A stretch of DNA of 64,000 nucleotides, from contig JAHEBQ010000025.1 of the NCBI GenBank assembly GCA_024642205.1, positions 18,339-82,338 on the forward strand, in the 5' to 3' direction. A program made the translations under genes and the position numbers. A model generated the notes under the pieces. That model made no database searches. It was not told where the DNA came from and was given only the letters and a program-made list of their open reading frames with translations. Every line of letters begins with the position of its first letter. Position 1 is the first letter of the stretch. Shown in pieces: positions 27,433-36,123 of this stretch. The stretch comes from Planctomycetaceae bacterium (GTDB lineage Bacteria; Planctomycetota; Planctomycetia; Pirellulales; Pirellulaceae).

Positions 27433-28476
27433 ATGCGAAAAACCAAAACGCTACAATTCCTGATTGCCGTCATTGCAATTATCGGCTACGCCGCCAGCCC
27501 AGGCTGTGACCGGTCAGAAAATCCCGAATCTGCGTTGCCGGCTCCAGGCAACGGAGATCCCGATGTCACTCCGGTGTCGAAAGAAAAGCAAAAGGCGTCT
27601 GACCGCGAAGCCAAGGATGCCGGGCAACTGCTCAGCCAAGTCGTCAAGGAGCAGATTGCTGACGACGAATCGCAGGACCAGGAGAACTCCATCCAGACCC
27701 ACCTTGCCGGAAACGCCGAGTCGGTGCCGGACTCCGACAGCGTTCCCGAAAAACAGACGATCGACATTCCGACCTCGTGGAAACGCCTGGGCAAAAAGGA
27801 AGAAATCTGGATCGATACCACAGCCAAAGAGGTCATCATAGCTGGGCGAGTCTGTCTGAATCAGGGTCCTCTTGAAATGTTCATTTGCCCGGAACACACC
27901 AAGGAACATGAGTCCATTATCGCAGCCAACGCGACCGCATTACAGGTGCACCTTGCGTTGACCGCCCTCGGAGCCGATCCCGGGAAACCAACCTCCTGGG
28001 ACCCGGAATATCGAGCAGCCTACGGACCGTCGATCAAAGTCACCCTGATGTGGCAGGACAAGGAAACCCAAAAAACCAAAACGGCTCCCGCAAATCAATG
28101 GATCCGCGACCTGAAAACCAGGAAAGCCATGGAACATCTCTGGGTTTTCGGAGGCAGTCAATTTTGGGAAGATCCGGAAACCAAGGAACAGATTTATTAC
28201 GGCGACTCTGGTGAACTGATCTGCCTTTCCAATTTTTCAACGGCTACGATTGATTTGAACGTCGAAAGCAGTCAATCCAACGAGGGCTTGTTGTTTGAAG
28301 CCTTTACCGAGAACATTCCAGCGATTGGGACCAAGGTATATGCGATCATCAAGCCGGGAAAACGGATTGAACCCGCGTCGAAACCAAACAAAAAAGCCGA
28401 AAACGAGGCGACCGGCGGAAACGACATCATCCCCGGCACAACCGAAGCATCCGACTCGAAAGCGGTCGACAAGTAA
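27433..28476 (+). CDS. YdjY-domain lipoprotein
   Basis: About 347 residues from ATG 27433. The signal peptide ends at the lipobox ASPGC, so it is a predicted lipoprotein. A charged linker rich in Asp, Glu, Lys and Gln (about residues 30-110) leads to a YdjY-like domain (about 110-310). Recognisable features are WIDTTAKEVIIAGRVCLNQG, a LEMFICPEHTKEHES segment with clustered His and Cys, VHLALTALGADPGKP, and WVFGGSQFWEDPETK. A basic, low-complexity tail follows. E. coli YdjY is a putative ferredoxin-like or periplasmic protein of unknown role. It is divergent from the large unknown gene to the left, with 210 nt between the chosen starts. Confidence 0.8.
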   Translation: MRKTKTLQFLIAVIAIIGYAASPGCDRSENPESALPAPGNGDPDVTPVSKEKQKASDREAKDAGQLLSQVVKEQIADDESQDQENSIQTHLAGNAESVPDSDSVPEKQTIDIPTSWKRLGKKEEIWIDTTAKEVIIAGRVCLNQGPLEMFICPEHTKEHESIIAANATALQVHLALTALGADPGKPTSWDPEYRAAYGPSIKVTLMWQDKETQKTKTAPANQWIRDLKTRKAMEHLWVFGGSQFWEDPETKEQIYYGDSGELICLSNFSTATIDLNVESSQSNEGLLFEAFTENIPAIGTKVYAIIKPGKRIEPASKPNKKAENEATGGNDIIPGTTEASDSKAVDK

Positions 28477-28696
28477 AACGTGAACCTTGCCTGGCCTCGA
28501 ATCTCCGTTGGTTATCAGGGAGGTATTACTCCCTCGCGATCGGGAATTCGGATTCCTCAAGGCACGAAAACCTGTAGCGAAATTCCTCTTTGCCAATTGA
28601 CTTCGACTTAGTCAGTTCCCACCGATCGCGTATACTTAAGCAGCCGAATCACCCATTCCCGGAATTCAATTTCAACAACGGAGATCAACTCCCACC

Positions 28697-30265
28697 GTGC
28701 AAGACCGCAAACGCGCCCAACAAGTCGACCAGGAAATTGCCATCGTCGTTCGTGTCGTGCTTCCCGATGATCCTGTTGAATTTGATCCGCTCGATGAGAT
28801 TCAAGGCCTTGCTGAAACTGCCGGCGCCGTCGTCCTGTCCGGCGTTGTTCAACGACGCGACAAACCAGACACCGCGACGTATCTCGGCAAAGGAAAAGTC
28901 GATGAATTGTTACAGCTGGTTGAGTTCCACGCGGCCGACGTCGTTATTTTTGACAACGATCTTTCTCCGGCTCAGAACCGTAACCTGGAAACAGCTCTCA
29001 ACGTCAAAGTGCTGGATCGCTCGGAATTGATTCTGGATATTTTTGCAACTCATGCTCAGACTTACGAGTCGCGACTGGCAGTTGAATTGGCCCAGCTTGA
29101 ATACGCGCTGCCACGTTTGAAACGGATGTGGACCCACCTTTCTCGATTGAAAATGGGTGTCGGCATGCGAGGTCCTGGTGAAAAGCAACTCGAGACCGAT
29201 CGCCGTTTGGTCGAGAAACGAATTCACGACCTCAAGGCTGAGCTGGGAAAAGTTGAAAAGCGAAAGGAGCGTCAGGTTGCTTCGCGCCGTGGAACCATGA
29301 CCGTTTCCCTGGTTGGCTATACCAATGCCGGCAAGAGCACTTTGATGAATTCGCTTACGGACGCGAATGTCCTGGCGGAGGATAAACTCTTCGCGACGTT
29401 GGACACTCGCACGCGCCGCTGGTCGCTGCCGAACTGGGGTCCGGTTCTGCTCAGCGACACGGTCGGATTCATCCGGGACCTGCCCCACAGCCTGATCGCA
29501 AGTTTCAAAGCGACGCTCGAAGAAGCGCGACAGGCAGACTTGTTGTTGCACATCGCCGATGCGAGCAATCCGAAAGTCGGCGATCAGATCAGCGCAGTCT
29601 ACGAAGTCCTGCAGGAACTGGGAATCGAGGAAAAAGACACGCTGCTCGTCTTGAACAAAGTTGACCAGGTCAACAACGTGGCGAATTTGGACGCGATGAT
29701 CAATCGATATCCCAACGCAGTCCCCGTTAGTGCCAAAACGAAACTCGGTTTTGAAAAACTGCAACTGGTTGTCAGTGACGCGCTAAGCCGGTCCTTTCAG
29801 GATGTCGACATCGAGATGCATGTCGGTAACGGAAAACTGTTGGCTTTCATCGCCGCTAAAGGTGAAATCCTGTCAACCCAGTACACCGACGACATCGTGA
29901 AAGTCCACTGCCGCATTCCGCAAAAGTACCTTGGCCAAATTGATCCGACGGACACCATTATCACGCCGCATCTCGGTGCCGGCTGGTTTTCAGCAAAATC
30001 CGCCAACGCTGAAACAGATCAACCCGGGGAGAACTCCAGCACGTCGCCATCGACCGACGGCAACTCACCGGAAACAGCAACCCGAGGAACCGATTCCGAA
30101 TTGACGACCATTGATCAAGCCGGTAGCCTTGACCGCAGCGAAAACGGCGATATCGTCGCAGTCCATCTCTCACAGGACGCAGAAGCTGGAATCGTGACGC
30201 CGATGCCACCTCCCAAAACATCCGCTCCGATAAATTCCAAGCTACCGCTCGATGATGCAGGCTAG
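28697..30265 (+). CDS. hflX: GTPase HflX, ribosome-associated, with C-terminal extension
   Basis: A 522-residue TRAFAC GTPase that splits or rescues stalled ribosomes. The N-terminal HflX domain shows ADVVIFDNDLSPAQNRNLE, KVLDRSELILDIFATHA and GVGMRGPGEKQLETDRRL. The G domain has G1 GYTNAGKST (about 207-215), DTVGFIRDLPHSLIASFKAT (G3) and LNKVDQV (G4). After the conserved core (about 430 residues) an extra 90-residue tail, rich in Thr, Asp, Asn and Pro, has no visible domain. The start is GTG at 28697; it is preceded by GGAGATCAACTCCCACC, a purine-rich site slightly distant from the start. It leads a plus-strand run into an SDR gene. Confidence 0.94.
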   Translation: MQDRKRAQQVDQEIAIVVRVVLPDDPVEFDPLDEIQGLAETAGAVVLSGVVQRRDKPDTATYLGKGKVDELLQLVEFHAADVVIFDNDLSPAQNRNLETALNVKVLDRSELILDIFATHAQTYESRLAVELAQLEYALPRLKRMWTHLSRLKMGVGMRGPGEKQLETDRRLVEKRIHDLKAELGKVEKRKERQVASRRGTMTVSLVGYTNAGKSTLMNSLTDANVLAEDKLFATLDTRTRRWSLPNWGPVLLSDTVGFIRDLPHSLIASFKATLEEARQADLLLHIADASNPKVGDQISAVYEVLQELGIEEKDTLLVLNKVDQVNNVANLDAMINRYPNAVPVSAKTKLGFEKLQLVVSDALSRSFQDVDIEMHVGNGKLLAFIAAKGEILSTQYTDDIVKVHCRIPQKYLGQIDPTDTIITPHLGAGWFSAKSANAETDQPGENSSTSPSTDGNSPETATRGTDSELTTIDQAGSLDRSENGDIVAVHLSQDAEAGIVTPMPPPKTSAPINSKLPLDDAG

Positions 30266-30386
30266 TCGCGTCGGCAACCAAGCATGTACGGCGGTCAGCT
30301 TTGCGTGGGACCGAGTTTCAGCCTGACTAACGCAAACGCCACAACATGGGAGTTAAAACCCGGTCAAACTCCAACCTGGAATCATC

Positions 30387-31175
30387 ATGGCAAAACGTGA
30401 ACTCAACCGGAAACGCGCGATCGTTACCGGCGCTTCCAGCGGGATCGGATGGCACCTGGCCAAACAACTGGCAGCCTTGGGAGTTGAAATTGTCGCCTGT
30501 GCCAGACGGGAAGACCGGCTCGAGCAATTGGCGGTCGAAATCCAGTCCGTCGGAGGCAAATGCATCATCGTTGCCGGTGATATTACCTCGAAGGCCACGC
30601 GCAAGGAGTTGATTGAAACTTGCGCCAGCCAACTGGGAGGGCTCGATCTCCTGATCAACAACGCTGGCGTGGGCGCCATGGGGAGGTTTGACGAAGCCGA
30701 CGCGGACCGTTTACGCCAGGTGTTTGAAGTGAATTTTTTTGCGATCGCCGACATGATTCGAGAATCACTGTCCATGCTGAAACAGGGGAACCACCCGATG
30801 ATCGTCAACATGAGCAGTGTTCTCGGGCATCGCGCCGCGCCTCTCAAAAGCGAATACTGCGCAAGCAAGTTTGCCCTGCACGGGTTCAGTGATTCGATTC
30901 GGGCGGAATTGGCTGGTAATGGCGTTGACCTGTTGTTGGTCAGCCCGAGTACGACCGATAGCGAGTTTTTTGATCATGCCCTTGAGGACAACACGCACAG
31001 GAACTGGAAACGTCGAGGAGCGATGCCTCCAGAAGTCGTGGCGGCGAAGACAATTCGCGCAATCCGGAAAGGCAAACACGAAATCATTTTGACTCACGGC
31101 GGACGGTTCATCGTCTGGCTTGATCGTCTGATCCCCGGAATCGCCAACCGGATTATGGCCCGGTTCGGGCAATAA
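30387..31175 (+). CDS. Short-chain dehydrogenase/reductase
   Basis: A 262-residue classical SDR enzyme. Cofactor motif TGASSGIG at about 14-21, then ACARREDRLE (the R after the second strand suggests NADPH), LINNAGVGAMG near 90, and the catalytic tetrad elements NMSSVLGHR (Ser) with YCASKFALHGF (Tyr/Lys). The substrate is unknown; short bacterial SDRs of this pattern act on sugars, steroids or ketones. The C-terminus ends in hydrophobic FIVWLDRLIPGIANRIMARF, which resembles the membrane-associated dehydrogenases of lipid metabolism. ATG 30387 follows a GGAA at about 9 nt. It is between hflX and lysS without clear functional linkage. Confidence 0.9.
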   Translation: MAKRELNRKRAIVTGASSGIGWHLAKQLAALGVEIVACARREDRLEQLAVEIQSVGGKCIIVAGDITSKATRKELIETCASQLGGLDLLINNAGVGAMGRFDEADADRLRQVFEVNFFAIADMIRESLSMLKQGNHPMIVNMSSVLGHRAAPLKSEYCASKFALHGFSDSIRAELAGNGVDLLLVSPSTTDSEFFDHALEDNTHRNWKRRGAMPPEVVAAKTIRAIRKGKHEIILTHGGRFIVWLDRLIPGIANRIMARFGQ

Positions 31176-31339
31176 CCTGGTCGGACGGCAATTCAATGTC
31201 GAGCACAGCCGCCGCCTCGCCAAACAAGGCTGGGAATTCTCATGCCGGATCGATTCGGAAAGGCCATCTACGACAAATCAACTCGTACCTCTAGAATACG
31301 ACCACCTGCAAATACCTTCCCTTCAACCGAAGAAAGCCA

Positions 31340-32905
31340 ATGAACGACGGTGGACTAGCCCCAGAGGAATCCCGGCGGACCAACTTGAACCGAATCATCG
31401 AACTTGGCATCGATCCTTGGGGCCACCGGTTTGACGATCGGAACATGATTGGCGACATTCAGAAACGCGTTGGAGAAATCAAGTTCGTTTCTGAATCCGG
31501 TGTCGAGATTGCATTGCCCAAGGATGCGGAACTTGGCGATAAGAGTTTTCGCGATTGGTGCAAAGAGCAGGGCAAAGGAACCATGACGGGGCCGAAGGTG
31601 CGTGCCGCGGGGCGAATATTGCTCCACCGCGACAAGGGGAAACTGCATTTTATCGACATCGAGGACTGGACCGGGAGGATTCAATTGTTCGTGGGACAAA
31701 ACCAGGTCGGCGAAGAAAACTGGAAGTTGATCCAGTGTCTCGACCTGGGGGACCTGGTCGGTGTCGACGGAACGCTTCGCCGAACCCAAACGGGTGAGCT
31801 TTCGATTTTTGCTGACAAGGTGTACTTGTTGTGCAAAACACTCGATCAACCCCCGGCCAAACATGTCGGTTTGGTCGATGCGGAATTGCGGCAGCGCCGT
31901 CGATATGTTGATCTTGCGTATAACCCGGGAGTACGTGACCGGTTTCTCGATCGGTCGAAAATCGTGGCCTCCGTTCGCCAGACGCTGACCGAACAGTCGT
32001 TCGTCGAAATAGAAGGCCCCACCCTGCATACCGTCGCTGGCGGAGCTGCCGCACGTCCATTTGAGACGCACCACAACGCGCTGGACATGTCGTTGAACAT
32101 GCGGATCGCCCTGGAATTGCATCTCAAACGGCTGATGGTCGGCGGCATGGAACGCGTCTTCGAACTTGGTCGTGTTTATCGAAATGAAGGCATCAGCCCC
32201 AAACATAATCCCGAGTTCACAATGCTGGAGGTCTATCAAGCCTACGGTGACTACAAGTCGATGATGGACTTGACCGAAGCGGTGATAGCAAACTCCTTGA
32301 AAGCAATCGGTGCTGGCGCGATTGTGCCCTATGGGGAAGCCCAAATTGACTTTTCTACGCCGTTTTCCAGAAAGCCCTACGACGAACTATTTGCCGAGTA
32401 TACCGGAGTTGACCCACAGGACCCCGCTGCTGTAAAAGCCTATGCTCAATCGCTTGGAATTCCAGTCGAGGGCAAGCATTCCGACGTTATCAAGAGCGAA
32501 GTGTTCGAGGCGAAGGTAGAAGATGCGTTAATGGGTCCTGTTTTTGTAACGGATTATCCGGCCAGCATTTGCCCGTTGACGAAGCGAAAACGAGACAACC
32601 CGGCGATTGCGGAACGGTTTGAGTTATTTGTCAACGGAATGGAATTGGCAAACGCGTATACGGAGCTTAACGACCCGGATTTGCAGGAAGCGTTGTTTGA
32701 GAATCAGTTAGAGGGGATGGCAGACGAAGATTCGATGGCCAAAATGGATCACGACTTTGTCCGAGCGTTGCGAAACGGCATGCCTCCAGCAGGTGGACTT
32801 GGAATAGGAATTGATCGAATGGTAATGTTGCTGACCAACTCGCCGTCGATTCGCGATATCATTCTGTTTCCATTGCTTCGAGCGGAGAGTCAAACGATCG
32901 ATTGA
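31340..32905 (+). CDS. lysS: Lysyl-tRNA synthetase, class II
   Basis: A 521-residue class II aminoacyl-tRNA synthetase that charges tRNA-Lys. An N-terminal OB-fold anticodon-binding domain covers about residues 60-190 (VRAAGRILLHRDKGKLHFID, LGDLVGVDGTL). Class II core: motif 1 around VEIEGPTLHTVAGGAAARPF, motif 2 ERVFELGRVYRNEGISPKHN, motif 3 GLGIGIDRMVMLLTNSPSI near the C-terminus. An insertion of about 20 residues near 40-65 (SESGVEIALPKDAELGDKS) sits between the first helix and the OB fold. Length is slightly over the 500-505 norm. The start is ATG at 31340. It is followed by the permease/ATPase pair at about 117 nt. Confidence 0.97.
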   Translation: MNDGGLAPEESRRTNLNRIIELGIDPWGHRFDDRNMIGDIQKRVGEIKFVSESGVEIALPKDAELGDKSFRDWCKEQGKGTMTGPKVRAAGRILLHRDKGKLHFIDIEDWTGRIQLFVGQNQVGEENWKLIQCLDLGDLVGVDGTLRRTQTGELSIFADKVYLLCKTLDQPPAKHVGLVDAELRQRRRYVDLAYNPGVRDRFLDRSKIVASVRQTLTEQSFVEIEGPTLHTVAGGAAARPFETHHNALDMSLNMRIALELHLKRLMVGGMERVFELGRVYRNEGISPKHNPEFTMLEVYQAYGDYKSMMDLTEAVIANSLKAIGAGAIVPYGEAQIDFSTPFSRKPYDELFAEYTGVDPQDPAAVKAYAQSLGIPVEGKHSDVIKSEVFEAKVEDALMGPVFVTDYPASICPLTKRKRDNPAIAERFELFVNGMELANAYTELNDPDLQEALFENQLEGMADEDSMAKMDHDFVRALRNGMPPAGGLGIGIDRMVMLLTNSPSIRDIILFPLLRAESQTID

Positions 32906-33022
32906 GGATGCTTGGTCGTAAGTTGCAGGCACTAGCTTGGGTTCGTAGTGCGAGCCATGACGGGAAATCCGACATCCCCAAGGGTCGGACACAAACAAGA
33001 AACCAGGCCAAAGGATTGGCGA

Positions 33023-34789
33023 ATGTACAAACTGCTACTGTCATGGCGTTATTTGAAAACGCGATTCATCGCGCTGGCATCGATTGTCAGTGTGACGCTG
33101 GGAGTTGCCACGTTGATCGTGGTCAATAGCGTCATGGCCGGATTCGTCGACCAGATGAAAAATCGACTGCACGGAATTCTATCGGACGTCGAAATTTCAA
33201 CGCAGATGTTCAGCGAGATCCCCCATCCTGAGCGTCATGTCGAAATCATCAAGGACCTGCTGGGCGACGAACTGGAGAATGCCACTTGTGTCGTCCGCAC
33301 GCCAGCCTTGCTCTCTTTTGATGTTCGCGGCCGTCAATGGACGCAGCAAGTCATGTTACTTGGAATTGACGACGCTACATTTGGCAAAGTCACCGATTTC
33401 GAGCCTTATCTTACCAATGAAATTAAACAAACCAGATTTTCTTTTGACCTGGAGGAATCGGGCTACAGCCAGAAGAAATTCAAAGGGGATGCCGGTTGGG
33501 CGTATCGCCGCTCGCGAATTGAAATTCAACGTCGAATTGAACAAAACAATCGGGAATACAAACAACTCTACGACAATGCTGCCGCGGCCTATCTGGATTC
33601 TGCGCCGTCGTTGGTCGACGCTGAAACCAATGACCAAGCAACACCCAAACAGGTAGCCGGCATTCAGTTTGCGCCGTTGCCCGATCAACTTCCGGATATT
33701 GAAAGTGAATTTGCCGCGGATGATTCTGCTGGCGAATGGCAGAACGATTCGGGGGACAAAATTACCGAGGGATACAACCCATCCGATTCACTGGTAAAAC
33801 ACCATCAACAACAAACCGAAGAAGGCGTTATTCATCGATTTTCACCCTTCGACCCGCACGCCCAATACCGGCCTGAAATCAGCAAGGAAGAACTGTTTGA
33901 TCCAATGCGAGACCAACGCACGGGAATTATCCTGGGGCTGGCGATATCGGAACGAAAAGCGGAAACGCCAACTGGGGAAATCCAGGATGTTTATCTGATT
34001 CGACCTGGTGACGATGCCAATATCATGTTGACAACGATTGGTGACAGCCCGACACCTGTGATCGAAAATTGCACAGTTGTCGATTTTTACTCGTCGAACA
34101 TGCACGAATACGATTCGAGCTTTGCCTTTCTACCTCTTGCGTCGCTGCAAAAACTTCGTGGTATGGTCGACCCACTGACCGGCGACGGATCCGTTTCAAC
34201 CATTCAGATCAAACTCAAACCGGGCGCTGATCTCGATGCCGTTCGTGATAAGCTGATCGCCCAGTTTCCACCGACTTATTTTCCGGAATATGACATCCGT
34301 ACGTGGCAAGACACCCAACGACCGCTGCTCAGCGCCGTCAAGATGGAACTTACGATACTCAATATTCTGTTGTTCCTGATCATCGCGGTCGCTGGCTTTG
34401 GTATCCTGGCGACGTTTTACATGATTGTCGTGGAAAAAACCAAAGACATTGGAATCCTCAAAGCGCTTGGGGCTCCGAGCCGGGGCGTCATGTCGATATT
34501 TCTGGGCTATGGAATGTCGCTCGGGACGGTGGGAACCGGAACCGGAATCCTGATCGGGTTATTATTTGTCAGACACATCAATGAGATCGCTGACGGAGTC
34601 GCCTGGCTGACCGGCCAGGAAGTCTTCGACGCGACCATTTATTACTTCTCGGAAATCCCCACTTCGATCAATCCGGGCACGATTTTCTGGGTTGGAATTG
34701 GCGCTATTGCGATTGCTGTTCTTGCAAGTGTCTTGCCGGCACTTCGCGCTGCTCGTTTACACCCAGTCGAGGCACTTCGCTATGAGTGA
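33023..34789 (+). CDS. FtsX-like ABC permease, LolC/LolE type with large periplasmic insertion
   Basis: A 588-residue inner-membrane permease. One N-terminal transmembrane helix (about 18-40, FIALASIVSVTLGVATLIVV) precedes a large periplasmic domain; three C-terminal helices follow (NILLFLIIAVAGFGILATFY; VMSIFLGYGMSLGTVGTG; GIGAIAIAVLASVLPALRAA), with VVEKTKDIGILKALGAPS as the cytoplasmic coupling helix. E. coli LolC and LolE are about 400-415 residues; the extra 170 lie within the periplasmic domain (about 140-320) and are charged and Gln/Asp-rich. ATG 33023 is chosen over GTG 32948 because it has AGGA 8 nt upstream and starts right before the first helix. It overlaps the downstream ATPase gene by 8 nt. 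Proposed role: lipoprotein sorting or another envelope export. Confidence 0.9.
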   Translation: MYKLLLSWRYLKTRFIALASIVSVTLGVATLIVVNSVMAGFVDQMKNRLHGILSDVEISTQMFSEIPHPERHVEIIKDLLGDELENATCVVRTPALLSFDVRGRQWTQQVMLLGIDDATFGKVTDFEPYLTNEIKQTRFSFDLEESGYSQKKFKGDAGWAYRRSRIEIQRRIEQNNREYKQLYDNAAAAYLDSAPSLVDAETNDQATPKQVAGIQFAPLPDQLPDIESEFAADDSAGEWQNDSGDKITEGYNPSDSLVKHHQQQTEEGVIHRFSPFDPHAQYRPEISKEELFDPMRDQRTGIILGLAISERKAETPTGEIQDVYLIRPGDDANIMLTTIGDSPTPVIENCTVVDFYSSNMHEYDSSFAFLPLASLQKLRGMVDPLTGDGSVSTIQIKLKPGADLDAVRDKLIAQFPPTYFPEYDIRTWQDTQRPLLSAVKMELTILNILLFLIIAVAGFGILATFYMIVVEKTKDIGILKALGAPSRGVMSIFLGYGMSLGTVGTGTGILIGLLFVRHINEIADGVAWLTGQEVFDATIYYFSEIPTSINPGTIFWVGIGAIAIAVLASVLPALRAARLHPVEALRYE

Positions 34790-35615
34790 TGTCGCACAAA
34801 GCCAACCTGGCCAGCTCGAACCGAATACACTTGCCAAGCCGGACGTCAGGATTCGAATAAAAGCTCAAGCGAGCCCAGCTACCACGAACGGTGGTGGCGG
34901 TACACCGCTTCGGATCGCCAATTCGTCGGTCATGTCGGTCAAGAGTCTGTACAAAAGCTACGGGAAAGCCTCGGTGAAAGTTCCCGTTCTCAAAGGCGTT
35001 GATCTGGAAATCTTCGAAGGTGACTTTACCGCAATTATCGGCCAAAGCGGTTCTGGCAAAAGTACTCTATTGCATTTGCTGGGGACGCTCGACGCGCCCG
35101 ACAGTGGTGAAATTTACTATCGCGAACAACGGATTGATAATCTCCCGTCGCGTCACAAGGAACATTTGAGAAACCGGCAGTTTGGCATGATCTTTCAGTT
35201 CTATCATCTGCTTCCGGAACTGACGACACTTGAAAACGTGTTGATTCCGCGAATGGTCCAGGATGGGTTCTTTCGCTACATGAAAAACAAGAGGGGCTAC
35301 AGAAAACGGGCAATTGAGTTGCTCGAGATGGTTGGGCTTGGCCACCGACTGACCCACAAGCCCAATCAACTGTCGGGCGGCGAGATGCAACGAACCGCTA
35401 TCGCTCGGTCCTTGATTTCCGATCCGTCGGTCCTGCTGGCGGATGAACCAACCGGAAACCTGGATTCGGAAAATGGACGCGAAGTCATGGATACATTGAC
35501 CGCACTGCGCAAGAACGAGAATCTAACTGTCATCATGGTCACCCATGATGACAGCCTGGCTTCGAAAGCCGATCGGGTAATTCAATTGGTCAACGGAAAA
35601 GTCGCTGGCATTTAA
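34782..35615 (+). CDS. ABC transporter ATP-binding protein, LolD/MacB type
   Basis: About 277 residues. Walker A GQSGSGKST (about 87-95), signature LSGGEMQRTAIARSL, Walker B VLLADEPTGNLD and the switch histidine in VIMVTHDDSLASKADRVI are all present. The N-terminus has an extra 45 residues (QPGQLEPNTLAKPDVRIRIK) not found in E. coli LolD (233 residues), before SVKSLYKSYGKASVKVPVLK where the family homology begins. The start ATG 34782 lies inside the end of the permease gene (TATGAGTGATG), an 8-nt overlap that indicates translational coupling. It provides ATP energy for the permease; the pair is a plausible lipoprotein-release or related envelope transporter. Confidence 0.93.
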   Translation: MSDVAQSQPGQLEPNTLAKPDVRIRIKAQASPATTNGGGGTPLRIANSSVMSVKSLYKSYGKASVKVPVLKGVDLEIFEGDFTAIIGQSGSGKSTLLHLLGTLDAPDSGEIYYREQRIDNLPSRHKEHLRNRQFGMIFQFYHLLPELTTLENVLIPRMVQDGFFRYMKNKRGYRKRAIELLEMVGLGHRLTHKPNQLSGGEMQRTAIARSLISDPSVLLADEPTGNLDSENGREVMDTLTALRKNENLTVIMVTHDDSLASKADRVIQLVNGKVAGI

Positions 35616-36123
35616 TGGATGACCGCCGTGGGACCTTCGCCAAAATGCTCAAGGCTGATTTCAACAGGATTCTCGGTTAGATTGAGCTGCCGCGACTGGT
35701 GGACAACAACCTGCTGACTACTCCCGGGAATCAGCCAGATGTTCTTGCCAAGAATCGAGGCGACTCCGCCAAGGCGTGACTGGATGTTTCGGCGTTGTCG
35801 CACCGGGCTATTGCGCGCTTTCGCCAGCCTCTACATTGCACCACGCCTTTAGTGCCGGCAGTTTCCAGCCAACGCGCTCCTGCCAGCAAAAAACCTGCCA
35901 GAAATTGATTGCCAGCAAATCATTGCCAGCAAATCCTTCTCAATCGACATTCGGATTCACCATTGCGACCGATTTTTTCCGGAAAACGACTTTAACTCCA
36001 ATCTTCGTTAAATTCGGCATAGCTTAATGGGCGATTACTTGGGTGAGGTGGTGGATCAACGTCCTATCACCAATCATCCATTGAAACCATTCGTTTCTCT
36101 GGAATTCAATTCAGGGGGAAAGC
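35616..36123. other. Intergenic region with short repeats and one doubtful small reading frame
   Basis: This 508-nt gap lies between the ABC ATPase and the lipoprotein gene. TGCCAG-based repeats lie at 35881-35935. A minus-strand frame at 35612-35803 (GTG start, 63 residues, segment NPVEISLEHFGEGPTAVIH) has a protein-like tail but no convincing ribosome site, so I do not call it as a gene. Confidence 0.5.
35881..35935. repeat. Imperfect tandem repeat TGCCAG, about 14-nt period
   Basis: TGCCAGCAAA-like units begin at 35881, 35896, 35910 and 35924 (spacing 15, 14 and 14 nt); the second copy reads TGCCAGAAAT. The repeat lies in the non-coding gap after the ABC ATPase gene. Confidence 0.7.

Noticed and set aside
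28910..29764. A 284-residue minus-strand frame within hflX
   Set aside because: Antisense to a well-supported GTPase gene with all G motifs; it has no start context or domain.
31355..32344. A 329-residue minus-strand frame
   Set aside because: Antisense to lysS; composition and lack of a start site mark it as a shadow.
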